This document shows, in pieces, positions 43,548 to 51,519 of a DNA stretch of 64,000 nucleotides. Made by a program: the position numbers and the translations under genes. The DNA is from JADLHS01 sp964553795. GTDB taxonomy: Bacteria; Verrucomicrobiota; Verrucomicrobiia; Limisphaerales; JADLHS01. How positions within the stretch are numbered: the stretch's first letter is position 1; each line of letters begins with the position of its first letter. The DNA is taken from contig CAZKMR010000001.1 in assembly GCA_964553795.1 (NCBI GenBank), forward strand, positions 1-64,000. The letters are read 5' to 3'. The notes below the pieces were generated by a model. It was not told the DNA's origin and ran no database searches. It saw only the letters and a program-made list of their open reading frames with translations.

Positions 43548-45035
43548 ATGGCTGAACCATTCAAACTGACTCGCATTCCCACGCTGAAAACGGTGGCGGA
43601 CTTTCGCGCGCACATCGCGGCGCTGGGCCTGGACTTGCCTTGTGAAGATCAAATCGTAGCCGGCGGTGATTCACCGCTCGCGCAGGCGATTGAGGGCGTG
43701 ACCATCAATGGCAAACGCATTGGCAATCGCTGGGCGATTCATCCGATGGAAGGTTGGGACGGCACAACGACCGGTGGCGTGACCGAGGAAATGTTGCGGC
43801 GCTGGCAGCGGTTTGGCGAAAGCGGCGCGAAGTTGATTTACGGCGGCGAAGCGATGGCCGTGCGTCCGGATGGTCGCGCGAATCCGAATCAAATTATCAT
43901 CACTGAGGAAAACAAGGCGGGCATTGCGTCGTTGCGCGAGACGCTGGTGAAGGCGCATCAAGAGCGGTACGGCAAGGTGGATGACTTGGTGATCGGCTTT
44001 CAACTCACGCACTCGGGACGGTTCTGCAAGCCGAACGACAAAAAACGCATGGAGCCGCGTGTGGCGTTTCGGCATCCGATTCTGGATCGCAAATTCAACG
44101 TGACGAGCGATGCGCAGATGTTTACGGATGCGGAGATTGAGGAACTGATTCAATGCTACATTCGCGCGGCAAAGATTGCGTGGGACGTGGGCGCGGACTT
44201 CGTGGACATCAAACATTGTCACGGCTATCTGCTGCACGAATTTCTCGGCGCGCACACGCGACCGGGCAAGTTCGGTGGCTGCTTTGAGAATCGCACCCGC
44301 ATCTTGCGCGACATAGTGGCGGGCATTCGCGCGAGTGGAAATGCGATTGAACTCGGCGTGCGACTCAGCGCGTTTGATTTTGTGCCGTTCAAACCCGATC
44401 CGGCGCTGTCGCAACCTGGCAAACTCGGTCCGGGCATTCCGGAGGACTACTCGCATTGCGTGCCGTATCGCTACGGCTTCAGTGTGAATCCCGACAACCC
44501 CGTGGACTACGACTTGTCGGAGACGCATCAGTTCGTCGAACTGTGTGCGCAACTCGGCGTGAAGATTCTGAATCTGAGCGCGGGTTCACCTTATTACAAT
44601 CCGCATATCCAACGTCCGGCGGCGTATCCGCCGAGCGACGGGTATCAGCCGGCGCATGATCCGCTGATTGATGTGGCGCGACAGATCAATGTGGTGCGCC
44701 AGATTAAAGTTCGCGCGCCGAAGAATATGGTGCTGGTGGGAACAGCGTACAGTTACTTGCAGGAATACCTGCCGCATGTGGCGCAGTACGTCGTGCGCCA
44801 CGGCTGGACGGACATGGTGGGCCTGGGTCGCATGGTTTTGAGTTATCCGAACATCCTCGCCGAGGCGGTGGAGAAGGGGAGCATCACGCCGAAGCAGATT
44901 TGTCGCACGTTCAGTGATTGCACCACCGCGCCGCGCAACGGAATGATTTCCGGCTGCTATCCGCTGGATAAATATTACTCGGCCAAACCCGAGTTCCAGC
45001 AGTTGAAGGAAGTGAAGAAGAAGGTGGGGGCGTGA
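43548..45035 (+). CDS. OYE-like NADH:flavin oxidoreductase
   Basis: A 495-residue FMN TIM-barrel protein. Blocks: RIGNRWAIHPMEGWDG at the N-terminus (flavin phosphate region), QLTHSGRFCKP, DIKHCHGYLLHEFLGAHTR and FENRTRILRDIVAGI, typical of the Old Yellow Enzyme/dienoyl reductase family; GLGRMVLSYPN forms the C-terminal FMN site. It lacks the FeS and second flavin domains of 2,4-dienoyl-CoA reductase, although several Cys occur near the C-terminus (ICRTFSDCT, SGCYPL). The substrate is unknown; its presence at the end of a pectin-type locus is curious. It converges with the next gene at four bases. Confidence 0.87.
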   Translation: MAEPFKLTRIPTLKTVADFRAHIAALGLDLPCEDQIVAGGDSPLAQAIEGVTINGKRIGNRWAIHPMEGWDGTTTGGVTEEMLRRWQRFGESGAKLIYGGEAMAVRPDGRANPNQIIITEENKAGIASLRETLVKAHQERYGKVDDLVIGFQLTHSGRFCKPNDKKRMEPRVAFRHPILDRKFNVTSDAQMFTDAEIEELIQCYIRAAKIAWDVGADFVDIKHCHGYLLHEFLGAHTRPGKFGGCFENRTRILRDIVAGIRASGNAIELGVRLSAFDFVPFKPDPALSQPGKLGPGIPEDYSHCVPYRYGFSVNPDNPVDYDLSETHQFVELCAQLGVKILNLSAGSPYYNPHIQRPAAYPPSDGYQPAHDPLIDVARQINVVRQIKVRAPKNMVLVGTAYSYLQEYLPHVAQYVVRHGWTDMVGLGRMVLSYPNILAEAVEKGSITPKQICRTFSDCTTAPRNGMISGCYPLDKYYSAKPEFQQLKEVKKKVGA

Positions 45036-45039
45036 CGGT

Positions 45040-45429
45040 TTAATCTCCACCAATCCAACCGTATCCAGGCGAGTAAGCAATATGGTGATCCCCAAACGGC
45101 GACCAGCGCGCGATCATTGTCCAGTTGCCCGGGTTTTCACCAAATTCTTTCACAGCTAGAACCTCTTGTATTCCTGCAAATGACTCGGCGAATCCAATCA
45201 TTGCTACAAGTGCGAGGGAAAATCGAATGAGTGCTTTGCGCCAGGGCAGCCCCAGCACGCCTAAAACCGTAAGAGGAAGAACGGAAAAGCTCGCCAGTAA
45301 AACCAAGCCGAGTATCCCTCGAAGAGAGAAGCCAAAGAACTGGGTGCGCCAATATGCAAGCCAGTACATGCCCCAGATGATGCTGGCGATCAGAAAGGCC
45401 GTTTGAATATCTGGCTTTGGAATCTTCAT
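45040..45429 (-). CDS. Small three-helix membrane protein, unknown
   Basis: 129 residues from the ATG at 45429 (a GTG at 45468 is also open). Hydrophobic stretches at about 9-28, 37-62 and 69-90 suggest three TM helices, followed by a roughly 35-residue soluble tail (WTMIARWSPFGDHHIAYSPG). The base composition is more AT-rich than in neighbours. No family recognised; possibly a recent acquisition. Confidence 0.6.
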   Translation of the reverse strand: MKIPKPDIQTAFLIASIIWGMYWLAYWRTQFFGFSLRGILGLVLLASFSVLPLTVLGVLGLPWRKALIRFSLALVAMIGFAESFAGIQEVLAVKEFGENPGNWTMIARWSPFGDHHIAYSPGYGWIGGD

Positions 45430-45495
45430 CTGCTGCCGGAACTTGATTCTGTTCAACACAGGTCTCACTCGAGCGGCGCTAAGTCAACCGTCGTT

Positions 45496-46761
45496 TCAGT
45501 GCTTAGCCATATCAATTTCCGCCAACAACTGTTCCACCGTTTCATTTAACGCTTTGTCAGTGGACTCGCCGCCGTAGCCGCTGAACTTGCGGCGGATTTT
45601 TCCGTTGGCATCGAGAATGTAAACGGTGGGCCAGCCTTTGACATTCCAGTCGGAAGCAATCCCGCCTGCCGGTCCGCCGCTTCCGTTCCAGAATGATTTC
45701 CAAGTCATCTTCTCGTTCTTTGCGGCCTGTTGGGCAGTCTTGCGGGAGGTATCGCCATTGACGCCAACGAGGGCGAAGGGTTGCTTGGCAAATTTGCGCG
45801 CCAGGTCGCGTTCCGCCGGGACCATTTGCATGCACGGACCGCACCACGAGGCCCAGAAATTCAGCACCACGACTTTGCCACGATAATCGCTCAACTTCAT
45901 TTCTTTACCGTCGAGATCTTCACCGACGATTTCCGGCGCAGTCTTGCCGAGGCCCAGCGAGGTCAACTCGCGCAACTCAGCTTTCGCCGTCTGTGCAAGC
46001 GTCGAATTGTTGGAGCGCAGATAAGGGCAATCGCCGTATTCGTTAATAAGGCGGGCGAACAATTTTTCGGCGCGTTCGGTGGCGGCGGCGGAGTTGTCGG
46101 ATTCCGCCCATTTCAGGTATTCGACGCGCGCTTTCTGAGCGGCTTCGGTGTCGGTGGGTGACGCAGGTTTATTCTCGAAGGCTTCAAGATATTGCGCCTT
46201 GGCCTTGGTCATTTTTGCCAACGCTAGCAATGCTTGTCCGCGAACGATGCGCTCGGGATTTTGTTCGGAAACGGTCTGGAAAAAATTCGTGACTACTTCA
46301 AAGCGCCAGCGGTGATCCCAGTAATGTGCCGCCCGGGCGCAGAACGGACCGAGTTCCGCGTGGGTCGCGTGATGCTGCGAAAGCATTTCGACGGCCTGCA
46401 AGACGTGCGGCCAAACATCGGCGGATGAGGAGCGGCGATTATTGGCAATCCAAAGGAACGCATCGAACGCGGGTTCGGTGTCGGGATGTTGCTTCGCCAG
46501 CTCCAGGAGCACGACGAGATTCGTGTCGTTCTTCTCCGCGTAAATTTTCCAGGCGCGTTCACTGTCCGCTTCGTTGCCGGCGTTACGATAGTCTGATTCG
46601 GCATGGTCCACTTCCCGTTGCAACAATTTCAGACGCTCCGTCCACGCAGTCAGGGTTTCTGATTGGGCTGCGGTTGATACAGTCTCAACAGCGATTAGCG
46701 GTAGCGCGCTCAGCGCAGCCACCAGAATCACGGCGAGACAAACGAGAGTTGCTTTGTTCAT
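45496..46761 (-). CDS. Secreted TlpA/ResA-like thioredoxin-fold protein
   Basis: 421 residues with a signal peptide (TLVCLAVILVAALSALPLIA). Residues about 35-265 are helical and look TPR-like, followed by a thioredoxin-like domain of the AhpC/TSA-TlpA class: APEIVGEDLDGKEMKLSDYRG, the active site WCGPC (Cys307, Cys310), and the cis-Pro strand GWPTVYILD. It should act as an extracytoplasmic thiol-disulfide oxidoreductase, conceivably keeping apocytochrome CxxCH reduced. The combination of a long helical N-terminus and a TlpA domain is common in this phylum. Confidence 0.88.
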   Translation of the reverse strand: MNKATLVCLAVILVAALSALPLIAVETVSTAAQSETLTAWTERLKLLQREVDHAESDYRNAGNEADSERAWKIYAEKNDTNLVVLLELAKQHPDTEPAFDAFLWIANNRRSSSADVWPHVLQAVEMLSQHHATHAELGPFCARAAHYWDHRWRFEVVTNFFQTVSEQNPERIVRGQALLALAKMTKAKAQYLEAFENKPASPTDTEAAQKARVEYLKWAESDNSAAATERAEKLFARLINEYGDCPYLRSNNSTLAQTAKAELRELTSLGLGKTAPEIVGEDLDGKEMKLSDYRGKVVVLNFWASWCGPCMQMVPAERDLARKFAKQPFALVGVNGDTSRKTAQQAAKNEKMTWKSFWNGSGGPAGGIASDWNVKGWPTVYILDANGKIRRKFSGYGGESTDKALNETVEQLLAEIDMAKH

Positions 46762-46792
46762 GCGAGATTTGGACCAATTGAGAGAACAATTC

Positions 46793-47374
46793 TCACGCGC
46801 TTATCGCGGCGGAGAGTTTCCGGACCGAATCACCAACGCGCACAGGATTGGCGCGAATGACTTTGGCGTTTACGCCGCGCAGGTGCAGTTGTTTGCCTTC
46901 GGGCGAATTGACGAACTTCATCGCGTCCGGACCGAAACGAGCAGAGAACTTTTTGCAGCCGAGATGGGGTGGGGCAGTGATTTCAATGACGGCATCGCCG
47001 ATGGCGAGTTGGGTGCCGGGTGGAATGTTGGTTTCGCTTAAATCAAAATCCACAAACAACTGGTCGCCGGCCAATGACCAGCGTTCTTTGGTTTGCGCCA
47101 GTAACTCGATGACGCGGGCGTTCATGACGTTGAGTTGCATCTCGGGATTGGCTGAGCCATCCGGCGTGCTGCGACTGCCGCGTGCTTTCCAGTTATCGCC
47201 GACGAGACCTTGTGCGGAATCCAAGTGGCCTTCCTCCACCACTTCGCGCTCGTCGGTGTTGGGGCGACGGCAGATCATTCGCAACACGCCCACGTCTTTA
47301 GGCGATTGGCGGATGGTCGTGAGTCCGGCTTCCATCTCGGCGAGGGTGAGAAAAGTTGCTGAATTGTGGTTCAT
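46793..47374 (-). CDS. MOSC domain protein
   Basis: 193 residues forming a single MOSC domain: the GLVGDNW core, a long acidic/hydrophobic middle, LSETNIPPGTQLAIGDAVIEIT, and the conserved Cys in PPHLGCKKFSARFG. MOSC proteins bind sulfur or molybdenum-cofactor sulfur via this Cys. There is no N-terminal beta-barrel domain, so it is the short stand-alone type. The partner is unknown. Confidence 0.88.
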   Translation of the reverse strand: MNHNSATFLTLAEMEAGLTTIRQSPKDVGVLRMICRRPNTDEREVVEEGHLDSAQGLVGDNWKARGSRSTPDGSANPEMQLNVMNARVIELLAQTKERWSLAGDQLFVDFDLSETNIPPGTQLAIGDAVIEITAPPHLGCKKFSARFGPDAMKFVNSPEGKQLHLRGVNAKVIRANPVRVGDSVRKLSAAISA

Positions 47375-47426
47375 GATTTAAGTGGCGCCAGATTACAAGT
47401 GATTGATCGCAATTTGTGCCAGAATT

Positions 47427-48404
47427 TCAGAGCCGGAACAATCGTTTGGCGTTTTCATAAAGTAATTTGCGCTCAACTGTTGGATGGGGCGCCAAACGTC
47501 GGATAACGGCAAGGGTGCGGGCGCCCTGACATTTTTCGTCGGCGCCGTGAGGGTCATCGCAATCACTTCCATAAAGCAGTTTGTCCTGGTGGCGCGCGAA
47601 GAATCCGGGCGTGAACGATTCATCGCGCGTCAACGCATTCAAACCTGATCCCGCCGACAAATCACCATACATGTTCGGGTAATCCGCCAGATATTTTTCA
47701 GTCAAACCGCCCGGCGTGACGAGACCTTTCGGATACAGCACGGCCTGGTCGCGATGATTTTTATCCACGTTGGCCCACCAGGTCTGCGCGTGGCCGATAA
47801 AATTGACGCGGGGATATTTTTCCAACATGCGATAAAAACGCTCGAAACCGTGATTGTACTTTTGATGCTGCCAGTGCATCAGCACCGGCACGTCGTAGTC
47901 CTGAGCGAGCAAATAGATTTTTTGCATCGCCGGGGAATCGCATTCCACGCCAAACTTCAATTCCGCAATCATCACTGCGCCGAGTTTCAGGTATTTTTCA
48001 ATTTCCTGCGTCGCGCCATCCAATGTCGGAACTTCGTTCGCCGCAAAACGAAACTCTTTCGGATGAGCCCGGCACAGGCGGTAACATTCCTCGTTGCCGA
48101 ATGCTTTTGCGGCCAAACCGTTCGAGACACCTTCATGTGTTGCCGGGTTCTTTACAGGTCGTCCCGCCGGCAGCAGAATCGTCGTCGTGATTCCCATAGC
48201 CCGTTGATGTTCCAGGAGCAATTCGTTCGACCGGTTCGAGTAATTGACGTGTTGATGGATATCAATGATCTCGCTTGATGGCGCGGCGGTCGTGACACAG
48301 CCATTCAACACCGCGCCAGCCAATGTGACGCTGGTGATGGTGAGAAAATCCCGCCGGGAAAGCTGCGCTTGGGTAGTGGCAAGGAGCGATTTTGGATGTG
48401 GCAT
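47427..48404 (-). CDS. Amidohydrolase family protein, Tat lipoprotein
   Basis: 325 residues from the ATG at 48404. The N-terminus combines a twin-arginine motif (SRRDFL) with a lipobox (VLNGC), so it is probably exported folded and lipid-anchored. The TIM-barrel domain begins IIDIHQHVNYS, a variant of the HxH metal pair, with further ligands in VLMHWQHQ, NFIGHAQTW and LYGSDCDDP. It resembles the amidohydrolase-2 (decarboxylase/lactonase) group. Substrate unknown. It is divergent from the PVC cytochrome gene; the promoters share about 90 bases. Confidence 0.85.
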   Translation of the reverse strand: MPHPKSLLATTQAQLSRRDFLTITSVTLAGAVLNGCVTTAAPSSEIIDIHQHVNYSNRSNELLLEHQRAMGITTTILLPAGRPVKNPATHEGVSNGLAAKAFGNEECYRLCRAHPKEFRFAANEVPTLDGATQEIEKYLKLGAVMIAELKFGVECDSPAMQKIYLLAQDYDVPVLMHWQHQKYNHGFERFYRMLEKYPRVNFIGHAQTWWANVDKNHRDQAVLYPKGLVTPGGLTEKYLADYPNMYGDLSAGSGLNALTRDESFTPGFFARHQDKLLYGSDCDDPHGADEKCQGARTLAVIRRLAPHPTVERKLLYENAKRLFRL

Positions 48405-48493
48405 CGATGGATTTTGCGCGAGGCGGATGGGCGGTTCAACGGAGAAAATCGAGAACCTCGGCAGGTTGGCTGGCGGGTGCGTCATTCTTAGTT

Positions 48494-51463
48494 ATGAAGT
48501 TTCATGTGGGTGTAATTTTAGCGCTGAACGGACTTTGGTTCGATGGCGTGAACGCGGCGCCGCCGGAACTGACTCGAGCCGACCTGCCGCGGGTGTTGCC
48601 GGTCGAGACGTCGAATGTCTTTCAAACGTTTCAATTGAAACCGGGATTCAACCTGCAATTGGCCGCCGCCGAGCCGCTCGTTGTTGATCCCATCGAAATG
48701 TGTTTCGATGAAAACGGGAGAATGTTCGTGGTCGAGATGCGGGATTATTCCGAGCGCCGCGAGGAACAACCGCATTTGGGAAGAATCCGCTTGCTGACCG
48801 ATCCGGACGGCGATGGCGTTTTTGATAAGGCGACGGTTTTTGCGGAAGATTTGCCGTGGCCAACCGGCGTGTGTTGTTACGCTGGCGGCATCTTCGTCGC
48901 CGCGACCCCGGACATCATTTATTTCAAAGACACCGACGGCGATGGTCGGGCGGACGTGCGGCAGGTGGTCTTCACCGGGTTTGGGGCTGGCCGGGAGGAT
49001 AAGCTCAATGTGCAAGCACTGGTGAACAGTTTGCGCTGGGGAATGGACAACCGCATTCACGGGCAAACCGCTGGCAACGGGGCCGTGCTCAAGCGACCGG
49101 GTGCGCCGGATGCGACAGCCCTCATGCTGCGCGGGCGTGATTTCAGTTTCGATCCACGCCGACTGGATTTACGCGCGGAGAATGGCGGCGGCCAATACGG
49201 CATGAGCTTCGATAACCGGGGCCGGAAGTTTGTGTGCAGTAATTCGCATCACATCCAAACGTTCCGGTACGAATCGCGTTATGCAGAACGCAATCCATTC
49301 TATGACCTGCTGCGGGCCTTGGTGGACATTGCGGTGGACGGACCGGCGGCGGAAGTCTATCGCACGAGCCCGGAAGAAGCCTGGCGCGTGATTCGCACCC
49401 AATGGCGCGTGAGCGGCGTGGTGTCAGGATTGATCGAGGGCGGGGGACGTTCATCGGGGTATTTCACATCGGCGACGGGCATCACCATTTACCGCGGCGA
49501 CGCGTTCCCCGAGGAATTTCAGGGTGACGCGTTCATTGCAGACGTGGGAAGCAACCTCATTCATCGCAAGAAAGTTCGTCGCGACGGGGTAGGCGTCCTC
49601 GCTGAACGACCCGGTGACGAACAAAAAATTGAGTTTCTCACGTCCACGGATTTGTGGTTTCGACCGACGATGCTCGCCAACGCTCCGGATGGTTGCCTCT
49701 ATTTTTGCGACATGTATCGTGAAGTGATCGAGCATCCCTGGTCCTTGCCTGAGAATATCAAGAAGTTACTCGATCTGAACGCCGGGAATGACCGTGGTCG
49801 GATTTACCGAATTGCCCCCGCTGGTTTTAGCGCGCGCCGGCCACCGCAATTGGGCCGCGCCACCATTCAACAACTGGTTGCCACGCTTGAACACAAGAAT
49901 GGCTGGCATCGGGACACGGCCGCGCGTTTGTTGTTTGAGCGCGGGGATTTAACCGCTGTTCCGCTACTGCAAAAAATGCTGCGGGACTCCACTTCGGCTC
50001 TGAGTCGGCTGCATGCGCTCCACGTTTTGGATGGGCTGCAGGCACTGACGGAGGCCGATGTGTTGGCCGCCTTGAACGATTCCGAGGCGTCGGTTCGAGA
50101 ACACGCGATTGGCCTGGCTGAAAAACTGATCGCCGCCGGCAATCTCAAACTGTGGAAGCGGATTTGTCAGTTAAGCGATGATCCCGACATCAACGTGCGT
50201 TATCAACTGGCTTTCACGCTGGGCGAGTTCGATTACCCGGGACGAATCCAAAGTCTGGTCGCTATTGCCCGTCGTGATCTGGAGGACAAGTGGATGCGCG
50301 CAGCGATTTATTCGTCCCTCGCCAAAGGCGCAGGCGAAATGTTTGCCGCGTTAGCGGGTGACGCGGAAGTCCGCACGACAATGGCCGGACAGGAGTTGCT
50401 TCAGCAGTTGATCGTGTTCGTCGGGGCAAACAATCGTCCTGATGAGATCGCTTTGGTCATCCAGTTGATCGATCAAGTGGATGATCCCGCAACAATGTTT
50501 GGTCTGACCCGGGCCTTAGGGGACGGTATGCGGCGGGCTCAGAAATCGTTGGATCCCACCGACGACAATTTGAAACGCGTCTTGGTGCGCGCCCGAATGG
50601 AATCGGTTAACCCAACTGCCGCTGAATCTATTCGTCTTGCAGCCATCGAACTGCTCGCGGTCACGAGCTATCAAGAATGTGGCGACCTGCTGCTGGCGTT
50701 GCTGGATTCGCAACATCCGCAAACTGTGCAGCTCGCCGCGCTGACGGCGCTGGATCAATTTGGCGCGGCGCCCATCGGTGCCGAACTGACACGCCGTTGG
50801 TCCGCGTTGACGCCGCGAATCAGAAGCGCGGCGTTGGCGCTGTTGTTGGCGCGACCGGACCGCGCGAAAGCGTTGTTGGCGGCTATCGAGAGCGACGCGA
50901 TTCGGGCCAGCGTGCTTGACTCAACACAGACCAAGCTTTTGCTCACGTATCGCCATGCCGCAGTGCGCGAGTTGGCGCAGAAAATTCTCGCCCGGCAAAC
51001 CAATGGCTCACGGCAGAAGGTCATTGCTGACTATTCGCCCGCATTAAGCTTGCGCGGCGACGCCGCGGCCGGGAAGAAGATTTACGTCGAGCGTTGTGCG
51101 TTTTGTCATCAATCCAACGGCGAGGGCTACGCCTTGGGACCGGATTTTGCGACCGTCAAGAACGCTGGCAAGGAGCACCTGTTAACTAGCATCATTGATC
51201 CCAATGCCGAGGTGCGCCCGGAATTTGTCGGTTACGTCATCGAAACGAAGGATGAGCAGAGTTTGCACGGATTGGTCATCAGCGAAAGCGCGGCGAGCAT
51301 CACGCTGCGGCAACCGTACGGCAAGCAGAGCGTAATTCCGCGTTCCAACATCATGGCAATGCAAAGCCAGGGTTTATCGGTGATGCCGGAAGAATTGGAG
51401 GCTGGTCTCACTCCGCAGGCGATGGCGGATTTGCTTGAATACATTGCGAATCCAGCGCCGTAA
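48494..51463 (+). CDS. PVC-type membrane-bound dehydrogenase: propeller, HEAT repeats, cytochrome c
   Basis: 989 residues from the ATG at 48494, which starts a signal peptide (VGVILALNGLWFDGVNA). Order: a sugar-dehydrogenase-like propeller (about 35-440) with DPDGDGVFDKATVF and DTDGDGRADVRQVV calcium-type loops; HEAT-like helical repeats (about 455-840); and a C-terminal c-type cytochrome with CAFCH (868-872) and GPDF. This architecture is characteristic of Planctomycetes and Verrucomicrobia. It probably oxidises a polysaccharide- or sugar-derived substrate outside the cytoplasm and passes electrons to the haem, but the substrate is unproven. Confidence 0.9.
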   Translation: MKFHVGVILALNGLWFDGVNAAPPELTRADLPRVLPVETSNVFQTFQLKPGFNLQLAAAEPLVVDPIEMCFDENGRMFVVEMRDYSERREEQPHLGRIRLLTDPDGDGVFDKATVFAEDLPWPTGVCCYAGGIFVAATPDIIYFKDTDGDGRADVRQVVFTGFGAGREDKLNVQALVNSLRWGMDNRIHGQTAGNGAVLKRPGAPDATALMLRGRDFSFDPRRLDLRAENGGGQYGMSFDNRGRKFVCSNSHHIQTFRYESRYAERNPFYDLLRALVDIAVDGPAAEVYRTSPEEAWRVIRTQWRVSGVVSGLIEGGGRSSGYFTSATGITIYRGDAFPEEFQGDAFIADVGSNLIHRKKVRRDGVGVLAERPGDEQKIEFLTSTDLWFRPTMLANAPDGCLYFCDMYREVIEHPWSLPENIKKLLDLNAGNDRGRIYRIAPAGFSARRPPQLGRATIQQLVATLEHKNGWHRDTAARLLFERGDLTAVPLLQKMLRDSTSALSRLHALHVLDGLQALTEADVLAALNDSEASVREHAIGLAEKLIAAGNLKLWKRICQLSDDPDINVRYQLAFTLGEFDYPGRIQSLVAIARRDLEDKWMRAAIYSSLAKGAGEMFAALAGDAEVRTTMAGQELLQQLIVFVGANNRPDEIALVIQLIDQVDDPATMFGLTRALGDGMRRAQKSLDPTDDNLKRVLVRARMESVNPTAAESIRLAAIELLAVTSYQECGDLLLALLDSQHPQTVQLAALTALDQFGAAPIGAELTRRWSALTPRIRSAALALLLARPDRAKALLAAIESDAIRASVLDSTQTKLLLTYRHAAVRELAQKILARQTNGSRQKVIADYSPALSLRGDAAAGKKIYVERCAFCHQSNGEGYALGPDFATVKNAGKEHLLTSIIDPNAEVRPEFVGYVIETKDEQSLHGLVISESAASITLRQPYGKQSVIPRSNIMAMQSQGLSVMPEELEAGLTPQAMADLLEYIANPAP

Positions 51464-51519
51464 CCGCGCATTCTGAATTTCCTCGTTACGCTTCCCGCAA
51501 GCTCGTCTATGTTTCTCGC

